Part shown: piece after piece, positions 45,302 to 53,819 of the stretch
Numbering within the stretch: the stretch's first letter is position 1
How the letters are laid out: the number at the start of each line of letters is the position of its first letter
Assembly (NCBI RefSeq): GCF_900187885.1
Contig: NZ_FYEK01000044.1
Span: forward strand, 62,001 to 126,000
DNA length: 64,000 nucleotides
Source: Thermoflexus hugenholtzii JAD2
GTDB lineage: Bacteria > Chloroflexota > Anaerolineae > Thermoflexales > Thermoflexaceae
Direction of reading: 5' to 3'
Made by a program: the position numbers and the translations under genes
Notes under the pieces: generated by a model
Database searches by the model: none
What the model saw: only the letters and a program-made list of their open reading frames with translations
What the model was told of the DNA's origin: nothing

Positions 45302-45313
45302 TTATCATTGACA
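45296..45313. promoter_or_regulatory. Palindromic operator over the mod promoter
   Basis: TGTCAAT-TATC-ATTGACA is a perfect 7-bp inverted repeat with a 4-bp centre, and its left arm contains the -35 box. A dimeric repressor bound here would block RNA polymerase; the XRE-PBP regulator encoded immediately downstream is the obvious candidate. Confidence 0.65.
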
Positions 45314-45369
45314 CCCAGGCGTCGGGAGGCAGGGCCCAGCGCGGCCGCGCTCCTTCCGCAGGAGCGGAG

Positions 45370-45417
45370 GTGTGTCCCAGAATCGTCGGGCAACTGTGAG
45401 CCGTTGTCCCACAAAGT
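45370..45417. repeat. MITE-like element, copy 2 (left half only)
   Basis: GTGTGTCCCAGAATCGT (45370-45386) differs from copy 1 at one of 17 positions, and the inner arm structure is kept (GTCGGGCAAC with GTTGTCCCAC). The right terminal repeat is missing. As at copy 1, a TACAAT box (45422-45427) follows downstream of the repeat. Confidence 0.5.
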
Positions 45418-45505
45418 GGATTACAATAGAGGGTCGGTGTGAGAACGCGGAAGGCCCACAGAGGGTCCTACAAGGTCGAGTCGAAACCCAGGGACGGAGG
45501 AGGCT

Positions 45506-46576
45506 GTGAATTCCGCGACATCGACCTCTCCCCGCCCGGCCTCGGGCGGGCGGTATTACCGGCTGTTCCTGGTGGTCCTGCTCGCCTCCACGTTGCTTTC
45601 CACCTGGCTGGGGATCGCCGTGGTGATGGCCGCGCGCGCCCAGCGCTGGCGGGCGATGGCCGGCGCGGGAGGCTCCGGCGGTGGCCCGCTGGGCCTGCCG
45701 CCCATCTCGGAAGTGGGGCGGATGCTCAACCCCATCGAGTGGCTCAACCCGGCGCCCGCATGGCCGGTCCCCGGCCGTCTGAACGTCCTGGTGCTGGGCG
45801 TGGATCGCCGGCCCGACGAACAGGACGTCCCGGTCCGCTCCGATGGGATCATGCTCATCGGCCTGGACCCCATCAGCGATACGATCTCCGTGCTCTCCAT
45901 CCCCCGGGATCTCTATGTGCCCATCCCCGGGCTGGAGGAACGCGGGATCTCCCAGAGCCGCATCAACACCGCGTGCTTCTACGGGGACTATTATCACCTC
46001 GGGGGATGCGGGGAGCTGGCCAAGCGGACGGTGGCTTACAACTTCGGCGTCCCGGTGCACCGCTACGTCCTCCTGGACTTCAACGGTTTCAAGCGGATCA
46101 TCGATCTGGTGGGCGGGATCGAGGTGGATGTGCCCCGCACCATCGTGGACAACGCTTACCCCACGGATGACTATGGCACGGAGCGCCTGGTGATCCCGGC
46201 CGGGCGGATCCATATGGATGGGGAGCTGGCGCTGAAGTATGTGCGGACCCGGCATGCGGACAGCGATTTCGGGCGGCTGAAGCGGCAACAGCAGGTGCTG
46301 ATGGCCCTGCGGGCGAAGGTCCTTTCCCTTCAGACCCTGCCCCAGATCCCGGAGATCCTGCGGACCCTGGGCGAATCCGTGCAAACGGATCTGACGATCC
46401 CGGAGATGCTGGCCATCGCCCAGTTCGCCCGGGGGGTGCCGGAGGAGCGGATCCGCCTGCTCGCCGTGGAGCCCTCCATGGTCCGCCCCTGGCGGACGCC
46501 GGGGGGCGCGGCGGTCCTGATCCCCAACCGCCAGGCGCTGGCGGCGCTGATGGAGGCGTTCAACTGGGAGCGATAG
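45506..46576 (+). CDS. LytR-CpsA-Psr (LCP) family cell-envelope glycopolymer transferase
   Basis: 356 residues starting at GTG with GGAGGAGG upstream. One N-terminal membrane anchor (about 20-42) is followed by an external LCP domain: NVLVLGVDRRPDE, SDGIMLIGLDP, VLSIPRDLYVPIPG, and the Arg/Asp-rich segment YVRTRHADSDFGRLKRQQQVL, which carries the conserved phosphate-binding arginines. The family attaches secondary polymers to peptidoglycan or other acceptors. Interesting for a lineage often described as having a simple envelope. Confidence 0.92.
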   Translation: MNSATSTSPRPASGGRYYRLFLVVLLASTLLSTWLGIAVVMAARAQRWRAMAGAGGSGGGPLGLPPISEVGRMLNPIEWLNPAPAWPVPGRLNVLVLGVDRRPDEQDVPVRSDGIMLIGLDPISDTISVLSIPRDLYVPIPGLEERGISQSRINTACFYGDYYHLGGCGELAKRTVAYNFGVPVHRYVLLDFNGFKRIIDLVGGIEVDVPRTIVDNAYPTDDYGTERLVIPAGRIHMDGELALKYVRTRHADSDFGRLKRQQQVLMALRAKVLSLQTLPQIPEILRTLGESVQTDLTIPEMLAIAQFARGVPEERIRLLAVEPSMVRPWRTPGGAAVLIPNRQALAALMEAFNWER

Positions 46577-46591
46577 GCCGGGGAAAGGGGA

Positions 46592-48172
46592 TCAGCCGGA
46601 GGAACCCTTTTCCTGCAGGGCGCGGAGGTAGCACCAGGGCCGGATCAGGTCGCGGCCCTTCCCCAGCCGCTCCCGCAGGGCGGCGCGCATGACCTCCCGC
46701 TCATCCCAGGGATACTCCACGGTCCCGTAGCACAGCGAGGGCTCGTGGCCTTTGCCGCAGGCGATCACCAGATCGCCCGGCCCCGCCAGGTCCACCGCGA
46801 AGCGGATGGCCTCGGCCCGGTCCGGGATGCGCCAGAAATCCACCCCCTCCACGCGCCCTTCTGCCCGCACGCCCTCGGCGATGGCCTCCAGGATGGCCTC
46901 CAGATCCTCCGTCCGGGGGTCCTCGGCGGTGATCACGATGCGGTCCGCCAGCCGTCCGGCCACACGGCCCATCATCCCCCGCTTCTGCACATCCCGCAGC
47001 CCGGCGCTGCCGAAGACCACGATCACCCGCCCCGAGGTCATGCGCCGGACGGTCTTCAGGGCCTGCTCCAGGGCGTTCGGCGTGTGGGCGAAATCCACGA
47101 TGGCGATGAAATCCTGCCCCTCGTCGATCCGTTCTAGCCGGCCCGGGACGCCCGGGAGGCGCCGCACGCCCTCGGCGATGGCCTCCGGCGGCAGCCCCAG
47201 GGCGACGCCGACCCCCACGGCGGCCAGGATGTTGGAGACGTTGTATTCCCCCACCAGGGCGGTCTCGATGGGGATGGCGCCGACCGGCGTGCGGGCGATG
47301 AAGCGGGTGCGGCCCGGCTCGAAGCGCACCTCCTCGGCCGTCAGGTCAGCCGGCTTCTCCCGGGCGTAGCTCAGGTAGCGATCGGCCGGGATGCGCCGGA
47401 AGTAATCGTAAGAGGGATCCTCGGCGTTCAGGATCGAGGTCTTGGGGAGCCCTTTGCGGACGGAAGCCCGGAGCATCTCGAACAGGCGAGCCTTGGCGGC
47501 CCGGTAGTTCTCCCATGTGCCGTGGAAGTTCAGGTGCTCGTGGGTGAGGTTGGTGAGGACGGCGACGTCGAAGTCGCAGGCGGTGACCCGGTGCTGGGCC
47601 AGGCCCTCGGAGGTGGTCTCCAGCACGGCATGGGTGAGGCCCGCCTCGACCATCTCGCGGAGATAGCGCTGGACTTCTGGGGCCTCGGGCGTGGTGGTAT
47701 GAAGACCGGTCTCATAGACCCGATCCCCGATCACGGCGTTCACGGTGCTGATCATCCCCGCCCGGACCCCGGCGGCGGTGAGGATAGAGTGAATCAAGTT
47801 CACGGTGGTGGTCTTGCCGTCGGTCCCGGTCACGCCGATCAGGATCAACCGACGGGAGGGAAAGTCGTGGAAGGCGGCGCAGAGCCAGGCCAGCGCCTCC
47901 CGTCCACTGGGGACCTCCACGTAGGCCACATCCTCGGGGAGAGGGAGCGTCTCCCGGGGCCGCTCCCCGACCACCGCCACCGCCCCGCGGGCCAGGGCGT
48001 CGGGGATGAAGGCGTGCTTGTCGTGCTGCAACCCGCGGTAGGCCACGAAAAGGGCCCCCGGCCGGACCTGCCGAGAGTCGGTCACCACGTCCTGAATCCG
48101 CGGATCGCCACCGGTATGACGATACGGGAAAGGAAGGGTCTGAAGCAGCTGCGAGAGCGTCTGAGGGGCCAC
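46592..48172 (-). CDS. murE: MurE-type UDP-MurNAc-tripeptide synthetase
   Basis: 526 residues with a GTG start and AGGGAG upstream. The Mur ligase ATP loop is GVTGTDGKTTTVNLI (about 114-128), then TTPEAPEVQRYL, LTNLTHEHLNFHGTWENY, and FAHTPNALEQAL. The region that sets amino-acid choice reads ITAEDPRTED; the DAP enzymes have DNPR and the lysine enzymes D(D/N)P(N/A), so this EDPR form leaves the third residue open. It follows trmD by 27 bp. Confidence 0.88.
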   Translation of the reverse strand: MAPQTLSQLLQTLPFPYRHTGGDPRIQDVVTDSRQVRPGALFVAYRGLQHDKHAFIPDALARGAVAVVGERPRETLPLPEDVAYVEVPSGREALAWLCAAFHDFPSRRLILIGVTGTDGKTTTVNLIHSILTAAGVRAGMISTVNAVIGDRVYETGLHTTTPEAPEVQRYLREMVEAGLTHAVLETTSEGLAQHRVTACDFDVAVLTNLTHEHLNFHGTWENYRAAKARLFEMLRASVRKGLPKTSILNAEDPSYDYFRRIPADRYLSYAREKPADLTAEEVRFEPGRTRFIARTPVGAIPIETALVGEYNVSNILAAVGVGVALGLPPEAIAEGVRRLPGVPGRLERIDEGQDFIAIVDFAHTPNALEQALKTVRRMTSGRVIVVFGSAGLRDVQKRGMMGRVAGRLADRIVITAEDPRTEDLEAILEAIAEGVRAEGRVEGVDFWRIPDRAEAIRFAVDLAGPGDLVIACGKGHEPSLCYGTVEYPWDEREVMRAALRERLGKGRDLIRPWCYLRALQEKGSSG

Positions 48173-48199
48173 GGCGATCTCCCTTCCGGCAGGAAGATA

Positions 48200-49027
48200 T
48201 CAACGGCACTCTTCATCCGGCGAGCGGGCGGAGGGCTCCCCAGGGACCGTCCCCTCCCCGAGCAGCGGGGCCAGGAGCGCACGGCGCTCCGCCTCCCAGC
48301 GGGCGATCCAAGACCGTTCCTCTTCGGTGAGGGCCGCCCGGAGGAGGAGATCCGGGCGGCGCTCCCAGGTCCGCCGGAGGGACTGCATCCGGCGCCACCG
48401 GGCGATGGCCTGGTGATGGCCGGAGCGCAGGACCTCGGGGACCTCCCAGCCCCGATAGACGGCGGGGCGGGTGTAGTGGGGATGCTCCAGGAGGCTCCCC
48501 GCGAAGGAGTCGTGCCGCGGGGCCTCCGGATCGCCCAGCACGCCGGGCACCAGGCGCACCACAGCGTCGAGGATCACCAGGGCGGCGGGCTCGCCGCCGG
48601 TCAGGACGAAGTCCCCGATGGAGATCTCGTCGGTCGCCAAGTGCTCCCGCACCCGCTCATCCACCCCCTCATAGTGGCCGCAGATCAGCACCAGACGGGG
48701 ATGGCCGGCCAGCTCCCAGGCCACCTCCTGAGTGAAGCGCCGCCCGGCCGGGTCCAGGAGGATGATGGGGATCTGCATACGCTCGGCCTCCGGGACCTCC
48801 GCCAGGATGTGCGCTACGGCGTCGAAGATCGGCTCCGGCCGCATGACCATCCCGCCGCCCCCGCCGTAAGGCGCGTCATCGGTCACCCGATGCCGTCCGA
48901 TGCCGAAATCACGCAAGCTGTGGATCACGATCTGAACGTGTCCGGACTCCTGAGCGCGCCTCAGGATGCTGACCCGCAAGGGGCTCTCAAAGTATTCTGG
49001 GAACAACGTCACGACGTCAATCCGCAC
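48200..49027 (-). CDS. trmD: TrmD, tRNA (guanine37-N1)-methyltransferase
   Basis: 275 residues with a GTG start. The SPOUT trefoil knot is clear: [35 protein letters not shown] in parts ([28 protein letters not shown]), after [16 protein letters not shown]. The C-terminal domain ends with an unusual acidic/proline tail of about 20 residues. It methylates G37 next to the anticodon. It is not in the usual rpsP-rimM-trmD-rplS cluster here. Confidence 0.94.
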   Translation of the reverse strand: MRIDVVTLFPEYFESPLRVSILRRAQESGHVQIVIHSLRDFGIGRHRVTDDAPYGGGGGMVMRPEPIFDAVAHILAEVPEAERMQIPIILLDPAGRRFTQEVAWELAGHPRLVLICGHYEGVDERVREHLATDEISIGDFVLTGGEPAALVILDAVVRLVPGVLGDPEAPRHDSFAGSLLEHPHYTRPAVYRGWEVPEVLRSGHHQAIARWRRMQSLRRTWERRPDLLLRAALTEEERSWIARWEAERRALLAPLLGEGTVPGEPSARSPDEECR

Positions 49028-49412
49028 GCCCGTTCACCTTTCGATGGCGCAAGGGTTGCAGCGAAAGCCGCTCCTACAGGATGGATGCCGAAATGAATTT
49101 CGGCTTACGCAGGAAGCTTCAACCCCAAACCCCAGCCTTCGATAACGCAAGAGTTCGCGGCGAAAGCCGCTCCTGCGAAAAACCGCGTCTCCCCTCCGCG
49201 CGGCCCGAATTCAATTGTGAAGATCCATCTTTCAAGGCGCAAGAAGGAGGTGTTTCAGTCGGCGCAGGCCAACCATGGGCCGGAGGCCTTTGTGCCGATG
49301 GAAATCGGCCTTCCGAGGCGCTGCGCGCCAAGCGTCGGCCTTCGCCGACGCGAAGGATGCCTTTTCGGTCGGCGCCGGCCGACCGTTGGCCGAAGGCCTT
49401 CTGAGGTCGAAT
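49028..49412. repeat. Cluster of REP-like palindromic repeats, 385 bp
   Basis: No gene is supported. Family A: 49046-49080 and 49144-49179 share GCGAAAGCCGCTCCT and an upstream GCAAG(G/A)GTT; copy two makes a GCGGC-GAAA-GCCGC hairpin. Family B: 49253-49294 and 49363-49402 are about 84% identical over 38 bp (GTCGGCGC-GGCC core). Further hairpins: GCCGAAAT/ATTTCGGC near 49088-49105 and GCGTCGGC/GCCGACGC near 49332-49351. Confidence 0.65.
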
Positions 49413-51884
49413 TCATTCGACGGACATATTTCCGCCTCCGGCGTTGCCCCGCCCCTCCTCGCGGGCCTCGGGGGCCTTGCGCTCCCCACGCTCCTCACGG
49501 CCGAAGCGCTGCAGGGTCTCCGCCATCTCCCGGAGCCGCTGATCCACCCGCGCGTTGATCGTCCCCTCCGGATACCGGCCGTCGGGCCCGCGCTCCCCCG
49601 CGGGGATGCCGGTGAGGATCTCGATGGCCTCGTCAACGGTGCGGGCGGCCCAGATGTGGAACTTCCCCTCCCGCACCGCCTCGACGACCTCCTCCCGGAG
49701 CATCAGGTTGCGGACGTTGGCCTCGGGGATGATCACGCCCTGCTCCCCCGTGAGCCCCTTGACCTTGCACGTGTAGTAAAAGCCCTCGATCTTCTCGTTC
49801 ACCCCCCCGATGGCCTGCAGCTCCCCCTTCTGGTTGATGGAGCCGGTGATGGCGATGCCCTGGCGGATGGGGACGTCAGCGAGGGCCGAAAGCAGGGCGC
49901 ACAGCTCCGCGCAGGAGGCGCTGTCGCCCTCCACCCCGGAATAGGACTGCTCGAAGACCAGGCGGGCGGAGAGGGTCAGCGGCTTGTCCTGGGCGTATTT
50001 GGAGGCCAGGTAGCCGCTGAGGATAAGGACGCCCTTGGTGTGGATGGGGCCGCCCAGGCGGGCTTCCCGCTCGATGTCGATCACCCCCTCCCGTCCCAGG
50101 GCGACGGTGGCGGTGATGCGGTTCGGCCGGCCGAAGCGATAGTCCCCCAGGTCCAGCACCGAGAGGCCGTTGACCTGGCCCACCTTCGCGCCCTCCACGT
50201 CGATGAGCAGGGTGCCCTCGGCGATCAGCTGGCGGATGCGCTCCTCGATGAGGTTGGAGCGATAGACCTTGGCCTCCAGGGCCTGGCGGACGTGGTCGGC
50301 GGTCACCAGGGGGGAGCCGGTCTTGCGGGCCCAGAAGCTGGCCTCCCGCACCAGGTCCGCCACCTCGGCGAAACGCGTGGAGAGGCGGGTTTGGTCCTCG
50401 GCCAGCCGCCCGCCGTATTCGATCACCCGGGCCACCGCCCCGGCGTCCAGATGGCATAGCCCCTCCTTGCGGCAAAGGGTGCCGATGAGGGCAATGTAAT
50501 CCTGCATCCCGTTTTCGTCCCACGGCATCTCGACATCGAAGTCGGCCTTCACCTTGAAGAGCTCGCTGAACTCCTCATCGTAGAGATACAGCAGGTGGTA
50601 GAGAAGCGGGCTGCCGATGAGGATGACCTTCACGTGAAGGGGGATGGGTTCGGGGTCCAGGGTGCGGGTGGTGAGCAACCCCATGCGCTCCCCGGGCTCC
50701 TCGATCTCGACGGCCCGCTGCCGTAGGGCGCGCTTGAGGCCCTCCCAGACGAAGGGGTTGACCAGAACCCCCTCCACGGGCATCACCAGGTAGCCTCCGT
50801 TGGCCCGGTGCAGCGCCCCGGCGCGGATCAGGGTGAAGTCGGTGTGCAGCACCCCGAGCAGGCTCTCCTTCTCCAGGCGGCCGAAGACGTTGGGGAAGGT
50901 GGGGTTCCACTCGATGATCACCGGGGCCCCCTGCTGCTCGGCGTTGTCCACCAGCACGTTCACGGTGTATTTGCGCAGGGCCATCTCCCCGAGGGCCGGC
51001 AGGGGGAGGGGGAAGGGAAGCCCCGGGGCGCCCTCCTCGCGGCTCCGGAACTGGTCCACGTTCTCGACGATGTCCTCCTGCACCGCCTGGAGGTAGGCGA
51101 TCACCTCGGGGAGGTCCCGGTATTTCTCGAAGAGGTCGTCCATCAGCCCCCCGACCACGAAGAGGGCCACCTCCCGGTTCAGCCGGCGCAGCCGCTCCTG
51201 AGCGGCCCGCTCCAGCTGACGGATCTCCTTGAGGGCCTGTTTGACCTCCTCCTCGAAAGCCTCCCGGCGGCGGCGGAGCAGCTCCTGCATGGCCGGGGGG
51301 AGGGCGGCGAACTGCTGGTCCGTGATGGGCCGCCCGCCCAGGAGGGGGATCACGGCGATGCCCATGGGGGTGACCTCCACCATCATCTCCTGGGCCATGG
51401 CCCGCTGGTTGAGCCGCTTGAGGATCTCCTCCCGCTGCTGGTTGATCTCCTTGAGGATGGCCTCGCGGCGGGCGTTGTATTCATCGCTTTCGAAGACGCG
51501 GGGGATCTCCCGGCGCACCCCCTCGATGAGCCGCTGCATGTCCCGTTGCAGCTCCCGGCCCCGGCCGGGCGGCAGGCGCAGGGCCCGCGGCCGGGAGGGG
51601 TCCTGGAAGTTGTAAACGTAGCACCAGTCGGGGGGCGTGGGCTGGGTTTTCGCCCGGGCCTCCAGGAACATCTGGACGCCGGTCATGCGGCCGACGCCGG
51701 GGGGACCGGCCACATAGATGTTGAAACCCTGGTCCGGGATGTCCAGCCCGAACTCCAGGGCGGCCACCGCCCGGGGCTGCCCGATCAGGCCGGCGAGGGG
51801 GGGATGCTCCTCGGTGGAGCGCAGCGGCAGGGTGTTCGGATCCACGGTGCGGCGCAGGGCCTCCGGCGGAAGGGAACGGGCCAT
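49413..51884 (-). CDS. Lon-family ATP-dependent protease (AAA_32 / LonB-like)
   Basis: 823 residues. An N-terminal ATPase part (GLIGQPRAVAALEFGLDI; VAGPPGVGRMTGVQMFLE as a Walker A variant lacking the usual GKT/S) is interrupted by a long coiled insert rich in Glu and Arg (about 140-260). The second half of the AAA module (VMPVEGVLVNPFVWEGLKRAL) leads to a Lon protease domain with Ser in VEGDSASCAELCALLSAL (about 660) and Lys in GGVNEKIEGFYY (about 705). It has no N-terminal substrate domain like LonA. The last 50 residues are charged. Its strong AAGGAGG start has no cotranscribed partner within 60 bp. Confidence 0.88.
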   Translation of the reverse strand: MARSLPPEALRRTVDPNTLPLRSTEEHPPLAGLIGQPRAVAALEFGLDIPDQGFNIYVAGPPGVGRMTGVQMFLEARAKTQPTPPDWCYVYNFQDPSRPRALRLPPGRGRELQRDMQRLIEGVRREIPRVFESDEYNARREAILKEINQQREEILKRLNQRAMAQEMMVEVTPMGIAVIPLLGGRPITDQQFAALPPAMQELLRRRREAFEEEVKQALKEIRQLERAAQERLRRLNREVALFVVGGLMDDLFEKYRDLPEVIAYLQAVQEDIVENVDQFRSREEGAPGLPFPLPLPALGEMALRKYTVNVLVDNAEQQGAPVIIEWNPTFPNVFGRLEKESLLGVLHTDFTLIRAGALHRANGGYLVMPVEGVLVNPFVWEGLKRALRQRAVEIEEPGERMGLLTTRTLDPEPIPLHVKVILIGSPLLYHLLYLYDEEFSELFKVKADFDVEMPWDENGMQDYIALIGTLCRKEGLCHLDAGAVARVIEYGGRLAEDQTRLSTRFAEVADLVREASFWARKTGSPLVTADHVRQALEAKVYRSNLIEERIRQLIAEGTLLIDVEGAKVGQVNGLSVLDLGDYRFGRPNRITATVALGREGVIDIEREARLGGPIHTKGVLILSGYLASKYAQDKPLTLSARLVFEQSYSGVEGDSASCAELCALLSALADVPIRQGIAITGSINQKGELQAIGGVNEKIEGFYYTCKVKGLTGEQGVIIPEANVRNLMLREEVVEAVREGKFHIWAARTVDEAIEILTGIPAGERGPDGRYPEGTINARVDQRLREMAETLQRFGREERGERKAPEAREEGRGNAGGGNMSVE

Positions 51885-51947
51885 TGGGCTTCCTCCTTCT
51901 TACACAGGATCCATGAACACGGATGCCGGGAACGAAGCGGTGTTCGC

Positions 51948-52907
51948 TCATGAAGCATAGTCCATCTGGTCGTTTCGCTCGGAGCGAGGGGCCCTTGCCG
52001 GCGGGGAGGCGGCGGCCCACAACCCGGCGCCGAGGATGAGGGCCCCGCCGATCAGATGGGCGAGGCCGAGGGGCTCCCGGAGGAGGAAGTGTCCCAGCAG
52101 CGCCCCGTAGAGGGGCAGCGTGTTGTAGAACATCATCGCGCCGCCCGGGCCCAGCCGGCGCACCCCCGCGTTCCACGCCAGGAAGCCCAGGACGGTGGGG
52201 CTGATCCCGATGTAGAGGACGGCCAGAGCCACCTCGGGGCGCCCCTGCAGGGGGAGGAAGCGCTGCTCCAACAACGCGGCCGGGATGAGCAGGGGGAGCG
52301 CCAGGGCCATGGAGAGGGCGGTGGCGGAGAGGGCGGAGCGGCGGGCCATGACCCGGCGCCCGAGCACCGAGTAAAGCCCCCACAGGGTCAGCGCGGCCAG
52401 CACCATCAGATCGCCGCGCTGGCCCCGCAGGGAGCCCCATCGGGTGGGGGAGCCGCCGGAGATCACGATCCCCACCCCGATCAGCCCCAGGAGGGCGGCG
52501 ATCCCCTGACGCAGGGAGAAGGGCTCTCGGATCAGGAGGGCCGCCAGGAGGCCGGTGATCAGCGGGCCCAGGCCGTTGATCAGCGTGGCGTTGACGGCGG
52601 TGGTCTCGCGCAGGCCCCCATAGAGGGTGGGGGCGAAGAAGGCCACACCGGTCAAGGCCATGGCGAGCAGCAGCGGGAGGTCCGGCCCGGGCCGGCGCTC
52701 CGTCGGCGGCCGGGCTCGCAGCAGGATCCCGAAGCAGAGGACCGCCAGGGCGAAGCGGAGGGCGGAAAGGGTGAAGGGCCCGATGCTCTCCCGCAGCCAC
52801 CGCCCCAGGATCATGTTGGTGGCCCAGGTGAACGTGGCCAGGTTCACCAGCAACCCTCCCGTCACCCAGGGAGGGAACGCCACCCGGATCCTCGCCGTCG
52901 CCTTCAT
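51948..52907 (-). CDS. EamA/DMT-family transporter
   Basis: 319 residues with about ten membrane segments arranged as two EamA repeats (first from NLATFTWATNMILGRWLRES, second from LMVLAALTLWGLYSVLGRR). These proteins export metabolites such as amino acids or nucleosides; the substrate cannot be told. It starts 13 bp after the DUF2085 gene and is probably cotranscribed with it. Confidence 0.85.
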   Translation of the reverse strand: MKATARIRVAFPPWVTGGLLVNLATFTWATNMILGRWLRESIGPFTLSALRFALAVLCFGILLRARPPTERRPGPDLPLLLAMALTGVAFFAPTLYGGLRETTAVNATLINGLGPLITGLLAALLIREPFSLRQGIAALLGLIGVGIVISGGSPTRWGSLRGQRGDLMVLAALTLWGLYSVLGRRVMARRSALSATALSMALALPLLIPAALLEQRFLPLQGRPEVALAVLYIGISPTVLGFLAWNAGVRRLGPGGAMMFYNTLPLYGALLGHFLLREPLGLAHLIGGALILGAGLWAAASPPARAPRSERNDQMDYAS

Positions 52908-52920
52908 CGGTCCTCTTCGC

Positions 52921-53652
52921 TCACGCTTCGGTTTCCCCCAGCTCCCGGAAGGATCGGTCCACGTAAGGCAGGGCGAAGCCGCCGGCGCCCAACCCGAACA
53001 GGACCCCGCTGATCCAGCGCATCCAGGAGTTGAAGGAGCCCAGGGCGTCGCCGACGTAGAACCATTCGGGCAGCCTCCCGCCCGTCAGGGCGACCAGCCA
53101 GGCGTTGTCATAGCGGAAGCCCCGCTCGCCGATCCCATACAGCAGGTCGTTGATCAGATGGGAGGTCCCATCCAGGGCGATGGGCAGGGTGAGGAGGAAG
53201 AGGGCCCACCACGGCAGCGGCCGCCAGCGGCGCCCGCTCAGGGCGAAGAGGAGGGCGGCCAGCCAGAAGCTGGTGTAGGTCGAGATCATGCGGTCCGACC
53301 AGGCGACCTTGTAACCGAAGACCGGGTCCCCGATGAAGGCGCGCAGCTGGAGGGGATCCTCGTAGGGCCAGACCTGTCGGAGCTCCGAGAGGGAATACAT
53401 CGGTTTGAGTCCGAAGAGGAAGAGGGAGCGCTGGGGGAGCTGATGGCAGAAGAGGCTGTAGAAGGCATACAGCCATCGCGCGGGGGTCTCCCAGCCCAGG
53501 TGCATCAGGATGGGGGCGAGCCAGGGGAGCCCCACGAAGAGGCCGTAGAGGAGGACGAAGGCCCAGATCCATTCCCGGGCCAGCCAGCGGCTCCGGCGAC
53601 TGGCTCGATCCGGCGCGGCCGCGGTGAGAGGGGATGACGCGGGGGAGGACAT
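52921..53652 (-). CDS. DUF2085 membrane protein
   Basis: 243 residues from the ATG at 53652 with AAAGGAG upstream. Four or five membrane segments; YSLFCHQLPQRSLFLFG (about residues 60-76) is the DUF2085 hallmark (a Cys-His pair at a membrane face). The later segment LIALDGTSHLIND-like reads here as LPIALDGTSHLINDL. The function of the family is unknown. Confidence 0.8.
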   Translation of the reverse strand: MSSPASSPLTAAAPDRASRRSRWLAREWIWAFVLLYGLFVGLPWLAPILMHLGWETPARWLYAFYSLFCHQLPQRSLFLFGLKPMYSLSELRQVWPYEDPLQLRAFIGDPVFGYKVAWSDRMISTYTSFWLAALLFALSGRRWRPLPWWALFLLTLPIALDGTSHLINDLLYGIGERGFRYDNAWLVALTGGRLPEWFYVGDALGSFNSWMRWISGVLFGLGAGGFALPYVDRSFRELGETEA

Positions 53653-53753
53653 CAGCGTCTCTCCTTTCCCTGGATCCGCCCGGCAACGCCGCCGGGTCTT
53701 CTTCATCCTACTGCGCAGCCCGGCGTCGTGCAACACGGGGGTCTCCGGCAGGA

Positions 53754-53782
53754 TTGCCGGAGGGCGCTCGCGGGCCTAAGAT
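53754..53782 (+). promoter_or_regulatory. Promoter of the PLP enzyme gene (TTGCCG-N17-TAAGAT)
   Basis: TTGCCG at 53754-53759 and TAAGAT at 53777-53782, 17 bp apart, about 38 bp before the chosen start codon. Confidence 0.6.
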
Positions 53783-53819
53783 CGAAGCCCAAGAAATGAT
53801 TCCACGGGAGGAGATGTCC

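Noticed and set aside
45404-45427. TTGTCC and TACAAT upstream of the LCP gene as a promoter pair
   Set aside because: The spacing is only 12 bp, too short for a sigma-70 type promoter; the TACAAT alone may be a -10, but no -35 at 16-18 bp was found.
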